Made by a program: the position numbers and the translations under genes. Below, in pieces: positions 47,353 through 60,380 of a DNA stretch of 64,000 nucleotides (its first letter is position 1; every line of letters starts with the position of its first letter). The DNA is from Hirudinaria manillensis. Its lineage: Eukaryota; Annelida; Clitellata; Hirudinida; Hirudinidae. The notes under the pieces were generated by a model. The model was not told where the DNA came from, did not search any database, and saw only the letters and a list, made by a program, of their open reading frames with translations. The stretch spans positions 2,830,501-2,894,500 of the forward strand of contig CM067534.1 in assembly GCA_034509925.1 (NCBI GenBank). The letters are read 5' to 3'.

Positions 47353-50300
47353 ATGAAGTTTGTCACACCAGAGATATCCTGGCATAATAGGGACCCGGTT
47401 TACAGTGTTGATATTTACCAATCAAAAGATGGAAGTTGTAGACTTGCAACCTGTGGTGCTGACAAGTACATCAGAGTTAGAATGACATTGACAAATTTGC
47501 TAGAGATGGTGACGATGATGACATTGGGATGTGATGTGTGGCAATGGTGATGATGGTTACAATGTCATTAATGATATAATGATAAGTAATAATATTAAAT
47601 TTAATAATTAAGATGATTGGCTCATGATAACAACTATTCCAAAGATATGGAGCATATCAAAGAATTCCCCAAAAGGTCCCCAGATTGACTTTTTGTCCAC
47701 ACTGTCCAGGCATCAGAGGGCTGTCAATGTTGTACGATTCTCCCCTGACGGTGGGTGGTTTTGGACTTTTTGATGATGATGACGACGATGGTGGTGGTAA
47801 TGATGATAGTAGTTGTTGTTGTTAAGATAGAAATTGTTGTTAAGATGGGTGGTTCAATGGAAGTATTTTTGATTATAAGACTTTATGATATCTTGTTTTT
47901 GTTTTAGGTCAGGTTCTGGCATCTGGTGGAGATGGTAAGCTTTTAACAAATTAATTAAGAAAAATTAATTTAATTTGCAATAATTACTTAATTAATTGAT
48001 TGTTGTTGTTGTTGTTAATGATATCGTTACCATCACCACCAGATTCCTGCATCGTTCTGTGGAAACCTAGTGACTCTTCGAACGTCATTCCCATCTTCGA
48101 GGAGGAGGACGACAGCAAGGAGCGATGGAACGTCCACAAAGTGCTCAGGTGTGCAAATGTTTGCGAGTGTTGTTGTTGTTGCTGTTGTTGTATGCCGTTG
48201 TTGTTGCTGTTGCTGTAGTTTTTGTTGTTTGATGCTTGAAGCATTGTCTTGTACTTGAATTCAGCCTCCGTCTTTAGATAGAATAGACCTGCACGTATCC
48301 TAACTGGATGTTATTTAATCCACGGCCTTTTGCATAACCACTATAAAATTTCCAGGCATCCTTTGGCCATCATTGGCCTTATTTCTTTGATATCTGTTCT
48401 TATTTCTCTGATGTCTGATGATGTCGAAAAGAACAAATAAATAAATAAAATAAAATTAATAAATAATTAAATAACATAAAGGAATGCCACCATTGGCTAA
48501 CTTGTATTTCGATATTTAAATCTGTAATTCTTGCTAAATTCCTACAAAACACAGGAGTCACTTGGAGGATGTCATCGACATTTCCTGGTCTTCTGACGGA
48601 AGGCGTCTGGTTTCGGGGTCCGTGGACAACACAGCCATACTCTGGGATGCACAGAAAGGTTGGTGCTTAATAAGCGCACGTGTCGTGTTGTGAGCTTGCG
48701 CATTGTCTCGCGCTGTTCTTGCTTGCTTTCAAGGATCACAATAAAAACAACAACATTAATAATAATAATAACAGTAATATAACAACAATAATAGTTTTGT
48801 AGTAAAATGCCGTTTTATTGTTATGTTGTTAAAAACCTGTGTTGTTGTCTTTGTTTGTTCTGATGAATAACTTTATTTTTTGTTATTTTTATTTGAATAT
48901 AATTATAATAAGTAAATTTATGTAGTGCCATAAGAGATTTAAAATTACTTTGTTAAATTATGAATAATTTTGCTACTTCTAATTCAATTCCTCTGGAATT
49001 ATTTATGATTTGTTTTTTAAGAACTTTATTTGTAACTTCTCAGCAAATCATTTTGCAGGCTGCAAGTTGTGGATGTTCACGGATCACAAGAGTTTCGTTC
49101 AGGGCGTCACCTTTGACCCCAAGTTCAAATACATTGCCACCATGAGCCTTGACAGGTTGTATGATTTGACACTTTGAAGAATTAAAATTGGATGGCCACA
49201 GTGTGATAGTTTTAGCATAATAATTATTATTAATTATAATTAAAATTTATAATAATTATTATATTATACATAAGGGTTTATGCACAATGTACTAAAAAGC
49301 AAGTGAGAATCTGTATTGTTCTATTTTAAATTATTCAGAAAATATATGAGTAATTGGTTAATATTATTATTAATTAAATTAATAATTAATTATTTTTTAA
49401 TAATTAACCATCAAACCATTATTATTACATGCTAAAACCACAGGAGTCTGAGGGTCTACCAACTGCCTAACAATTCCCTATCGCATGACGTCCGGAAACT
49501 TCCGTCTGCTTCAAAAGCTTCCAGAATGTTCCACGACGAGACGATGAAGTCCTTCTTCAGGAGGCTGTCCTTCAGCCCGGACGGGGGGCTCTTGGTGGCC
49601 CCCTCGGGCTGCCTGGAGCCGGATTCGAACCAGGAACTGCCGAGCACGACGTTCGTCTTCTTGAGAGAAAACCTGTCCAGGTGGGCACGATGTGTTTTGA
49701 TTTGTTTTTGTTTTTCTTTCTTTCTCGTGCATTCGTTTTGTTTCGAGTATCGATTTGTATGTGTTTGTTTATTTTTTAAAATCATGAATAATTTTATAAA
49801 AATATAATAATAATAACGATGGAATTGTTAATAATTTCAGCAATTAAGTAAATAATAATGGTATGGTTATCATGCAAAATAATCATTTGTGATTAAAGTG
49901 GTTGATAAAGCCTGGTATAATAATACTACTACTACTACTACTAATAATAATACCAATAATAATAATAATGATAATAGTATTTTAGTTGTATCATTAAATG
50001 CTACACAAAGAGTTGGAACAAGAAGCCATTGATTGTGAACATGACACAAATGTAGCACTCAAAAAATTGAGTTAATCACAAAGATTGATCGCACAACAAT
50101 AGTAACAATTTTATAATAATATTATTATTATATTATATTGTATATTTTATTTTAATAATATTATTAATAATAATTATATTGTATTATTATTAAAGGTTAG
50201 GATAAGTTGTTGTTTTTACAATTACCATCCCAGAGTTTGAAAAGCTAAAGAAATATATTAATTATAATAATATTATATTGTATTTTTATTATTATTATTA

Positions 50301-52141
50301 TTAACCTATTAATAATAATAATTACATCTACTAAATTTCTAGCATCAAGTTACATTATTTTGTTTGATACTTCAGACCTGTGGCTCACCTTCCACTTCCT
50401 CCGTCCTGCAAAACCAGTCTGGCAGTGAGGTTCTGCCCAAAGCTCTTTAAACTCTGCGATGGTAATTGTAAAAACAACAACTTGTCCTAACCTTTATTAT
50501 GTTACCATTAATTCAAACTAATTAATATTAAAATTATGGTTGGAATATTTAGATATTAATACTTATTATTAGCATTGAAATTGTTAATATTAATGAATTT
50601 GTCGTAAATAGGTAAATGTTAAATTTTGCTTTTCCTCCTGCAAGTTTCGAGGGAGGGAAGTGTTGACCTGCTACCTGGGGGTACGGAAATCATGCTCAAG
50701 TATGATCCATTATTTAACTTCTTGTTAATTGATAATAATATTAATAATAATAATGTTGTAACTGTTAGACTCTAATTAATGCCAATTCATCAATTTATTC
50801 TTCAAATTCACCAACTTATTCTTTAAAAAATAGGAGGATAATTTCAATTCTGCTGTTAGCAACATTAGGATTACATTCTCTTGTAATGGTTACAAATTAT
50901 AATTATTATCCATTAAGTTTAGAATTCAAAAGTCTAAAAAAACAAATGTCGACCACCTTCAAATATGTTCAATAGCTGAAAACAACGCAATGAATATAAA
51001 TTATTTCACTTAATTGAATGAATTAAAAGCCTGAACTTGTTTCACAACAAAACAATAACACTCTGCTCCCCTCCACCAGACTCCCCTACAGGATGGTCTT
51101 CGCCGTCATCACAGACAACTCCGTCATCGTCCATGACACGCAGTTCACGTCGCCGATCGCTTATGTCTCCAATCTCCATTATCACTCGCTCAGTGACGTC
51201 TCCTGGTTGGTTTCTAGCGACGCCATTGTTGTTGTTGTGAGTCGTCATGGTGATCATGCGATCCCGTTTCGATCCGAATGCGATTGAGAAGTTGAGGTTC
51301 AATTTCACGGAAGCAGTCAAACATGGTTTCAATGATTGGTTAATTAACTTGGTATTAAATGGAATAATAATACAATTTTATTTATTTATTTATTAGTTCA
51401 CCGAAAATTCTGCTAATGTTATTATGATATTGGAATGCAGGAGTGTGAGATGAAAAAACTGATATAAAATGTTAAATGCCTAATTATAGTTTAACTAATT
51501 TTTGAATCAATTGAATCAAATGGTTTTTGCTGAGTCCATGTTCGTTGCAAAGAGACTCATCAATAATTAATTAATCAATCACAATGCATAAATTATGCTA
51601 AAATGTCTTTCCAGGTCTGGCGATGGATTGCTACTGGTCGTTTCCTCCACGGACGGATACTGCACGGTTATCAGCTTCGAAAAGGGTGAACTCGGGGAAC
51701 CCTACGAACCGGAGAGGGTCTCGGAGGTTGTTGGGGAGACCTTTGGGGTGGTTGAAGGTGTTGAGTTGAGGGAAGAAGTTGAGAATGTGGTTGAGATGAC
51801 TGAGGTGGATACGGCTGATGATCATCCAGTAGAACAGGTACAATTAATATTACATGATAATATTATATTTATTATTGATTCATTAAAACAATTTATAAAA
51901 GTGACTCTTGCCAGAAGGAATTTTAAAGAGCGAATTAATAATTTCTAGTTTATTCTATCTATTTATAATTTATTATCTAATTAATTAACCGATGTATCAA
52001 TAATTAATTTGTTCCTCCTTCATTCAGCCACCACAGAATGTTCCTTGCAAAGATGAGGTCCCCTCAAAACTTACCCATGAGTCTCAACCTCAGGCCAAGA
52101 AACCACGCAGAGTGGCTGTTACAACCCTTTGTACTAATTAG
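47353..52141 (+). CDS. CHAF1B: CHAF1B, chromatin assembly factor 1 subunit B (p60)
   Basis: WD40 subunit of CAF-1, which deposits H3-H4 on newly replicated DNA. Twelve exons: 47353-47475, 47645-47750, 47908-47934 (27 nt), 48043-48148, 48555-48658, 49059-49155, 49444-49680, 50376-50461, 50645-50699, 51080-51205, 51615-51837 and 52028-52141, 467 residues. Family motifs in order: [126 protein letters not shown] and [17 protein letters not shown]. The tail after the propeller is short (human total 559) and acidic, then ends in [11 protein letters not shown] (about residues 454-464), resembling the ASF1-binding B-domain motif of CAF-1 p60. Confidence 0.96.
48330..48470 (+). repeat. Possible third copy of dispersed repeat
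   Basis: In CHAF1B intron 4: a stretch with GGCCATCATTGGCC followed by an AAATAAATAAATAAAATAAA tail. The layout resembles the 3' part of the repeats at 5872 and 33690, but similarity outside the tail is weak. Confidence 0.3.
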
Positions 52142-53478
52142 TAGTTAATCAGTTAACTGATAATTGACCAATCACAGAATAGCGTTCCTTATGTGTTATA
52201 CATGACTATTTTCGGTAATGAATTGCAGAAGTAAAAGTTTGCTCTGTTAAATTTGTTTTACATATTGAAAAAAAAAAACAATTGTTTATTGAATGACGAA
52301 GTGGATTGTTTCTTACTCATTATTATTATCGTCATCATCATCATCATCATCGGAAGAGCGAAAATTGGTGGCGGGGATTAAGAAAGACCCCTTTTCTCGC
52401 AATTGATGGATTAAATGATGTTATTGAATTATGTTGACGCAGCTGTTCAAACAGACACTAAGGCAGCTGAAATACATGGTGCTAACTTTGGCAAAATCTG
52501 TTTTGACAAATGCAGGTTAAGCTCTGAAATGATATTTGGGCGTCTCCATGTTGCCGTGCTTTAGTTCTGTTTAAATTTAACGGAGATTGAATTAAAAGGG
52601 TCTTCACATTCCAAATTAAAAGTAATATTGTTTGACCTATATTAACAACCAGTAATAATTGAAATTCAATTCCTTGGTTTGGCATACTCACTGCCACTGG
52701 TAGTCGGACTCACAGATTTTCAAATGTCATCTTAATTTTTACTTCCAAAGATAATGGTATGATATCAACCTAATATATTTAATTGTTTATAATGATGGTT
52801 CTTAAATGTTTTCGGAACTGCAATTAAGGGCATTTCATCCTGGTAACGGATTGAAATTAACTCAAAAAAAATGCCTTTAAAATTTGATCAATAAATCACG
52901 AACAAACGTTATTAAATTAACAAGTCAAAAACTTACAAATTCCAAAGTTGAATAAAAATTGTGAAAAACGTTAGGCTACCTAGGCGTCCGTGTTCTATTT
53001 GAATACAAACTTTGTCGGTTTTGTCTAATTGCCGAATGTCCAAGACTGGAATAGCAGGTCGAGCCTAATTATAATAGGCATCTGGTTGCTAAAAACGGTA
53101 AATTTTGTCAATATTTTGAAGCCAGTTGGCATACAAATCAGCAAGAAAGTTGTTCGCGCACTTTGATTCCGTCATTAGTGTTTACTTTTTGAATGATCCG
53201 TTATATGACATTAGTCTTAGCGAAAACCTAGTCTAGAGAAATTATAAGTAATTCTAAATATTTATTTGCTTATAATACGAGATTTTGCATTCATGTCATG
53301 GTTTTTATGAATGTTTGAGATTGCATGGATGCATCTGATTGTATTTCTTTGTTTCAACGTGACAAAGTAAAAGTAGTTTATTTCGTTTTATTTAATAAGC
53401 TCTAATTATAAGCTATTTAAACTCGATGATGTCATTTTGTTACAGAGAAAGTAAAGTCTCTGAAGGTTAAATGTCAGA
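52142..53478. other. Intergenic, CHAF1B to MYB
   Basis: 1.3 kb with CHAF1B 3' UTR and the MYB upstream region. A TTACAG acceptor-like site at about 53445-53451 lies just before the MYB start, so a 5' UTR exon may lie here. No other feature is supported. Confidence 0.55.
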
Positions 53479-56400
53479 ATGCTTGAAAACCAAATCAACA
53501 TCAGAATTGTGGGAGGAAAAGCTTCTCCCAAAATTCCTTCTGATTTCCAGGATGGATTTTCCAATTCTCTCATAAAAAAATTTCCATGGACAAAGGAAGA
53601 GGTACAAAGAAATTGTTGTCAAGTTAAAATAGATGATGATCAGATCTGAAGTGGATGTTAATTTGAATGGCTAAAGATTTGATTCTATGCCATTGATTCT
53701 TGTATGTTAATTATTTTTTAAAAGATATAAGTTTATGAATTTTCACAGATGTTAGGAATAAAGATTTAATAAATTAATTTAGATCCCTGCTAACATGTAA
53801 TAATGAGGATGAATCTAGTATGTTTAACTCCTGTGTATAGGAGATGATTACATTATAAATGATTTAAGTGGAGTTTTAAAACAGTTAGCAACATATTCTG
53901 GCATTGGTCATTGCAAACAAACTGCTCAGGAATCAATAATCAATTTTCAATCGATCAAGCGTCTGATTGAATTGTTAGACCAATCAACCATTCCCACCAA
54001 AATCCATCCCACCAGGATGAATGGCTGGCCCTTCTGGTGGAACAGAATGGCGACGAGTGCTGGGAAGAAATATCCCGTCTGGTCAGCGGGAGGACGACCA
54101 CCCAGTGCAAGAAGAGGTGGGAGGCTTTCCTCAGCCCAGAGCTTGTCAGGGGACCTTGGACCAAGGAGGTGCCTGTTGATTATTAATTATTAATTAACTA
54201 TTATGTAATAATTTATTCAATTAATACTGTACTTGTACTTGTAATACTGTACTATTTTACAGCATGTAATATTATTTGAAACTGATCTGACAAGAATGAT
54301 ATCTCTATTACTCCTTCCATGTTTTAAAATGAATATAATCACATATGCAATTAATAATATTAGCAAATATGTTTCAATGCTAAACATGTTGTAATATGTG
54401 TATAATAATATATGTATATCATGACGTAATACAGTGTAATAAATTTTAATATTCTTGTAATAATATATGCAAGTAATATTAGTTAACACATAATTATTAT
54501 AACACGTAATATGTTTTAATACATAACGAGTGTTAGCACTGCCAACGTTTCCAGGAGGACGACAAGTTGGTGGACTTGGTGGCCAAGTGTGGCATGAAGA
54601 GGTGGTCCTACATCTCCACATATCTCAAGGGAAGGACAGGGAAACAGTGCCGGGAGAGGTGAGGATTTTGGTTTCCAGCAGATGGATGGGTGGATGGAGG
54701 GAGGGATGGATGGATGGAGGTATGGATGGATGGAGGGATAGAAGGATGGAGGGATTCTCTTTTTAAGGGAAGACACTCTACGGAGTCTAATTCTCAGTTA
54801 AACAACAGATGGCACAACCACTTGGATCCCGAAGTCCGAAAGGCAGCCTGGACCGTGGAAGAGGACGTTCTTCTGTGCAGACTCCACCGAAAGTATGGAA
54901 ACAGGTGGGCGCACATAGCCCGACATTTCCACGGAAGGTGGGGAATTTATTTTGTTTTTGATTCGGGTGAGGGAGGTGTATGGGGGGAATTTCGAGTTTT
55001 TCTTTAGGTTTGTGTTTTTTGAACCTATTTAAGTTCAAAGTGCTATTTGAATCTGCAATGACTTGTTCTTGATGTTTTTGTTGCGGTGTGCTTCATCTTT
55101 CGAGGAGCGATAGACTCGCGATAGACTTTGGTGGTTGCGATGCGATCGATTTATTTAATGATTAGCTGATAATTTTGTTAATTGATCTTTGCATGTCAGG
55201 AGAAAGTTAATGCTAAGAGGTTTTGGTAATGGCTGAAAATTTAGAAATTTCTCAGCTTAATTTGAAAAACAAAAAGGTTTCTAAAAAAAATAGGAATTAT
55301 AAATCGAATGCATTGTGACCAAATTGAAACTGAAATCATTCGAGCAGAACCGACAACTCCGTCAAGAACCACTGGCACGGAACCATGAAGAGGAGGTTCG
55401 GGAAGATGGGTCTCTTCAAGGGCCTCGTGAGGAAGGCGGGTGATGATTTCTTTCTCCATTCGTTCGTTCGTTCTCTCATTCAAAGCCCCCTTGTGGAAAT
55501 TCTGGTGAAACAATGAAGTTGTGTCTCCTTTTTGTGTAAATCAGATTATCATTATGAATCATAACTTATGATAATGCCATAACCTGTGGGTCCACAAAGT
55601 AAATAATGTGAGGTCAACAATAATTGTTAGTGCATAATTAATTTGTGAATGTATTATGCATCAAAATGGTTCTGTTTTGGCCATAGGACTGCTTATGCAC
55701 AACCGATTATTGTTTACATTTGTACGTGCCGGTGTGCCGAAGTGCGCGTGTGACGTTGTCAAATAATTTCAGGAGGGCGATGAGATGACGCCAGAAGAGG
55801 CCAAACTGCAGCAACTGGAGATCAGATGTTAGCATCTCTGAGTGAATTAATATATTTTATATTTTATATTTAAAAAGGAGAAAAAACCTTTTCGTCATTT
55901 TGATGCGTTTTTCTAATTAAATTGTAAAATCATGAAATGGAAATTGAATGAAATGAATTTAATGGAATTTGAAAATGTGGATGAATTTTTTTTTATTTAA
56001 TTATTTTTATTTATTTTATTTTAGGAAATTTTGTTCAAAATTTCATTGGATAATAATCTTGTTTGCAATGAGTTTTGTATTGGAACATTTCATACTAGGA
56101 TTGTCAGCCCAGTGAATGTGAATCTAGTAATGTGTAATATTAGTATTATTAATATGTAGTAGATGCAAGAAACTCCTTTGTTGGAGCGCCAGCAGGGAAT
56201 CCTCAGAGGAGTGGCCCCTTCTTCAAGCGTTTCGGCCCTGATCTCCTTACGCTCTCGGGGGCTGGGCCGCACCCGATGATCAGTCGGGTGTCCCTGCTGG
56301 GTCTTTAAGTCTTCGCCTTCAAGCCTAAATCACCTTTCCTCTCTCCGCCGAGTACCGGTGAAAACTGACAACCGGCTTCGGTCTTATAGAGATATGATAC

Positions 56401-58080
56401 CTTAAGTGGTCATTTGGAAAACAAACTCAATCAATATGAAATACTGACCTATGACGATTATTATTATTACTATTATTATTATAAATAATAATAAATAGTC
56501 ATAATTAACTAACTAATTACTATTGTAAATCATTGATTTCTTTTCTCAGTAATGGAGACAAGCGGGATGGACCTTGATATGGATGACATCATCATTTCTG
56601 CATTGAAGGGCGGAGCTGAAATGACCCGGTCCTGTTCTGAAACTCCGTCCCAAACGGACTCGATCGTATGTAAATTTGTGGATCTGTCTTTTGTCTTCTT
56701 TCTTTTGCGTTTCTGTCTTGTGGCCGCGTGATGTTATTGAAAGTTATTGATTATTAGTTAACTCTATTAGTTCATCGTCATCATCATCATTATTATTATT
56801 ATTTGTGGATCCGTATGTATCGGGGGTATCAGTAATGCTTTGGGGTTATTTGCTGATGATCAATTAAGCAAGAACCTTTGTGATTTAAAATAATTGTTTG
56901 TTGAAATATTATTTCAACTTTTTCTTTATTAAATCTCTTTTTGATTTAATCATCTGCGAATTCATTCAAATTAACCTTTTTTAACCTGAGGGGTGACCTC
57001 AGAGGTTATGGGGTGCTGACTGCCTGAGGATGCTTTGCAGTTGAGTTTAAATTAAAATTTCAGACGAACAGCACCGAACTCGACACTTCTACGTCTTCAT
57101 CTTCCGACAGCAGCCTCTCCAGGTTTTCTCGATTCTTCCTTCCGTCGTTTTTGTCAAATCGCCTCCTCGGATGCTCAGCCGGGGATGCGGGGACGGGGCG
57201 AACTGTGGGGCATGTAATTGAGGAATCGGTTAAGAAGTGTCTTCGCATCATATTTAGGATGCCCATTAGGATGCTAGTTTGAATGCAACAAATATTAATG
57301 AGCAATTCATTATTTTATTGTAGGTTGTCCAAAAAGGTGATCATCATCAAAAGTTCAAAGCAAAAATCTCCAAACTCAGGAAATCCGATCGACGAAAACG
57401 ACGACGTGAGCATCGACATTTGTTGCTGTTGCGACTTGTTTTGCATGTGGAATTCAATTCATTTGATACATGAAATGTGTTTGTGTGGCACTGTATTTAT
57501 TCAGTTCAGCTTTAACTTTGATTTTATTTATTGTTTTTTGTTTGGTATCATCAATATAATACAAATAACAATATAAGGACCGCGAGTAAATGATACCAAA
57601 GGATGCCCGAAGGGAACAATGTTCCCGCTAGATGAGCAACCTATTCACAAAAAAAAAACAAGTTAAGATTCCATGGCTATTGTACATTAAAGTTCATTTT
57701 AGCGGCTTATGAGAGCTTGAAGTAATATTTTGAGTACCGAGTAAATGCGATTTAAATGATTTCTTGAATATTAAGGTTGAGGTAGATGATTTTTTTTAAA
57801 GTGGATGATTGATTAACTTATTATTATTAATAATAATAATATTATTATTATTCAGCTCAATAGCATATGCAAGCTTGGACTATCTTTCAGTTATTTATTT
57901 TTCAATAAGTTATTTTCTATCTTAATGTTTAATTTATTTAAAGTTTTTTTTCTTAATTTTTCAAAAAAGAATCAAGAAGATCCGTGGTGGCGCAGGGTGG
58001 CCTGCGGCATGACCGAGACCCAGTCGGAGCTGACGAGCCTCGCCAGGCGACTCGTCTGCTCTCGAGGCGCCCTCTCGTGA
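53479..58080 (+). CDS. MYB: MYB-family transcription factor with three Myb repeats (c-/A-/B-Myb type)
   Basis: Sequence-specific DNA-binding transcription factor; animal B-Myb acts with MuvB at G2/M promoters. Ten exons: 53479-53601, 54016-54168, 54555-54658, 54809-54937, 55348-55426, 55773-55827, 56550-56665, 57064-57122, 57324-57405 and 57970-58080, 336 residues. All nine repeat tryptophans are present: R1 W37, W57, W76; R2 W89, W109, W128; R3 W141, W160, W179. Hallmarks GPWTKEED, GKQCRERWHNHL and TDNSVKNHW are intact. The last exon (DPWWRRVACGMTETQ) matches the C-terminal conserved region of vertebrate Myb proteins. The middle is very short and Ser/acidic-rich, so the protein is about half the length of vertebrate Mybs. 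The exon 5 donor is taken as GTGAGG at 55427, because a GT 13 bases further on leads to an immediate stop. Confidence 0.93.
54680..54760. repeat. (GGAT)n-like degenerate microsatellite
   Basis: GATGGATGG/GGAGGGA-type repeat in MYB intron 3, about 50 bases before exon 4. Confidence 0.85.
56165..56395. repeat. GC-rich island in MYB intron 6, probably repeat-derived
   Basis: About 230 bases of markedly GC-rich sequence in an AT-rich intron (55828-56549). It includes short inverted segments such as CACCCGA-TGATCAG-TCGGGTG. On the minus strand, a CGAAACGCTTGAAGAAGGGGCC stretch resembles tracts seen in many metazoan retroelements. No RT frame remains, so the class is unknown. Confidence 0.4.
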
Positions 58081-60380
58081 CTCGATTAAAAATTGAAAAG
58101 GAATTTAAGATAATAAAAAAGTAATTCAACAAGCAAGAAGAAGAAGAAGAGAAAGAAATAAAAATGAATAAATGTAACTTGTAACTTATTACTTTGTTTA
58201 CCTGCTTTGATGCACCTGTAACGATCCATTTTGTTTTCTGTCAGTTTCAAACAAGATGCCCTACTTCGCTACTTTCCTATTTTCTATTCCCCTCCTGAAG
58301 AATCCTGACGTCCGATTTCTTTCGGAGACCGTTGTCAGATGGATTGATGCGATTAATTAATTAATTAATTCAATCGCAGCATGTTTTCTGTTGATTTGTA
58401 TATTTGTAGGCATGGTGGAATATTTTCTGTTTGAAGCTTGAAAGTTACATCTGCAATAAACGTGAAATGAGGGTTAATTTTGAATTGGACCCATGTGGGT
58501 GAATTTGGGCGACGCTGATGTATAATACATTGCGGAGCAAGTGGTGATGTGCTTGTATCTCCAAGTTAATGTCTTTGAGTTAAATTATAGTTTATTCTTT
58601 TTTTTTGTTTGAATGGTTATACTATCTGACAACAGGTATTCTATACCCCGTGGTCCCAGAGGTTATGGAATCAGTTTCCCCTCCACATTCGAATGGGAGC
58701 CGCACCTGAGTTCTGGCGTTAAATTCATTTCAATGATCGGCTTTATTTATAGTTAATTTTATTTATTTTCTGTATTTATTTATGTTGATATGCTGAATAT
58801 GGTTGCCAGCGTCTCGACATTATCAGGGATACACGAGGCACTTTCAAAATCGGTTAATTGAATTGCACTTCGTCAATCGACATGTGACGACTTGGCGATT
58901 GACGGAAATCGGCTTGTAATTTGCCTTATGGAGTGAATCCAGGTGATTTGTGGTGGATAGCTTTGTTTAAGAGATGGAAAGCCGCCCAAAAGAAGTTATA
59001 AGCCGTCATAAAACACGCAGGGCGGTCCGTGCCCCGACGCGTCGATTATTCTTGGCCAGTTGTGTTTAGATGCTGCCTAAGGGCTACGGCTTAAAATGCC
59101 GTGAGTTATTATGGCATGGATAATTATCGTTAGAAATTATGGATTAGTAATTGTGTTTTTAGAAAATTTTAGCTTTTGACGGCTAAATGTTTTAAAGGTC
59201 GTGTAAAAGTTTGTCCTTTATTTATTAATCAAATCAAATTAATCATAATAAGTTCATATTAATTTGTTTATCTTTATAGACTTAAGTCTACATTTTAAAA
59301 TTTGAACATTTACTCTAAAATCATAAAAATGAGAAGAAATTAGGTGCAGCTGACAAGGTGAAAGACAACCCGAGAGAGTCCACACGTACATCCACAAATA
59401 TCAACGATGACAATCCGAACATTAAAAAGCCCTTTTATTTCAACAAAGACGTAAATCACAGATTATCAAACTTTTAAAAACCAGTTTTCAAAATGGCGGA
59501 CCACTTCATTCTCTCCATCATTTCAACGTTCCTTATCAGATGGCTGCTATCAATTCAGGAACTTCTGATATAAAAATCCGACCTATTCCTAAGTGGCCAA
59601 TTGCTAAAAAGTTTCAACAGATGCAGTACACTTAAACTTAAACTTTTGTGATATTAATTATTAGTAATATTACTTATCAATTCAATAAAAATGATTTATA
59701 ATAAATACAGCTGCCTGTTCTCACTTATTCATATTCGAGAAGTTTAATTATACTAGGTTATCAAACCTCCTTTTTCGATTTGTTGTTTTCAGAACAAAAA
59801 GAAACCAAAATAAAATTGATTTTCTTTTAAAATGGAAGAGAAAGCAACATTTATGCATAAATTTCTGGACTACCCTTTGACCCCGAGGATGACCCGGTAT
59901 AACCTCAGTTGACCCAACAAATGTATCAGATCTCAGCGAGCTACAAAATGTTTTGAATTTTCAAATCATCAGCCAGACGGAGATACCGATTGATTTACAA
60001 CCAACAGCCTTTCAAACAGTTTCTCAGATCTTCTGTTTCTCGAAAACTGTTTCTCATTCTCTCAATTTGAACATTTTTTTTTAAATTTTGTACTAAGTTT
60101 TTTTTTCATTTTGTTCAAAAAATATGTTAAATCATTTGTGATTCTGAAAACTTCGTAACTTCGCTGTATTGTAGCAGAACTACAGCAGAACAATCCCAAA
60201 AACTAGTTAAAGAGATAAATATTACTAAGCCTCGTTAAAAAACACAACATACGAACCTTGACCAATTAGAAGCATTGAAATCAACAATATAAGAATCCGC
60301 CCTCCATCTGAAACTAACCACAACTAATTAATTTCAGGCAGTAGGTTTGCACCTACTACAATTTATCTCATATTTTGCAG
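58081..60380. other. Long intergenic stretch after MYB
   Basis: 2.3 kb with two AATAAA signals for MYB at 58157-58162 and 58167-58172. An ATG-led frame at 59831 (MEEKATFMHKFLDYPLTPRM) reaches a GTATAA donor, but its phase does not match the frame of the exon at 60381. Nothing else is supported. Confidence 0.5.
58157..58172 (+). promoter_or_regulatory. Putative MYB polyadenylation signals
   Basis: Two AATAAA hexamers 77-92 bases after the MYB stop codon. Confidence 0.55.

Noticed and set aside
55427..55440. Alternative MYB exon 5 donor at 55440
   Set aside because: It joins to the next exon in a phase that gives a stop within three codons; the GTGAGG donor at 55427 gives a long open continuation.
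56165..56395. Possible hammerhead ribozyme in the GC-rich MYB intron island
   Set aside because: The CUGANGA core is mismatched and the GAAA element is not properly spaced; not supported.
53479..58080. Assignment of the Myb-repeat gene as SNAPC4
   Set aside because: SNAPC4 has a different, longer repeat set. The W spacing, WHNHL and NHW motifs and the C-terminal ACG.TE segment fit the c-/A-/B-Myb family.
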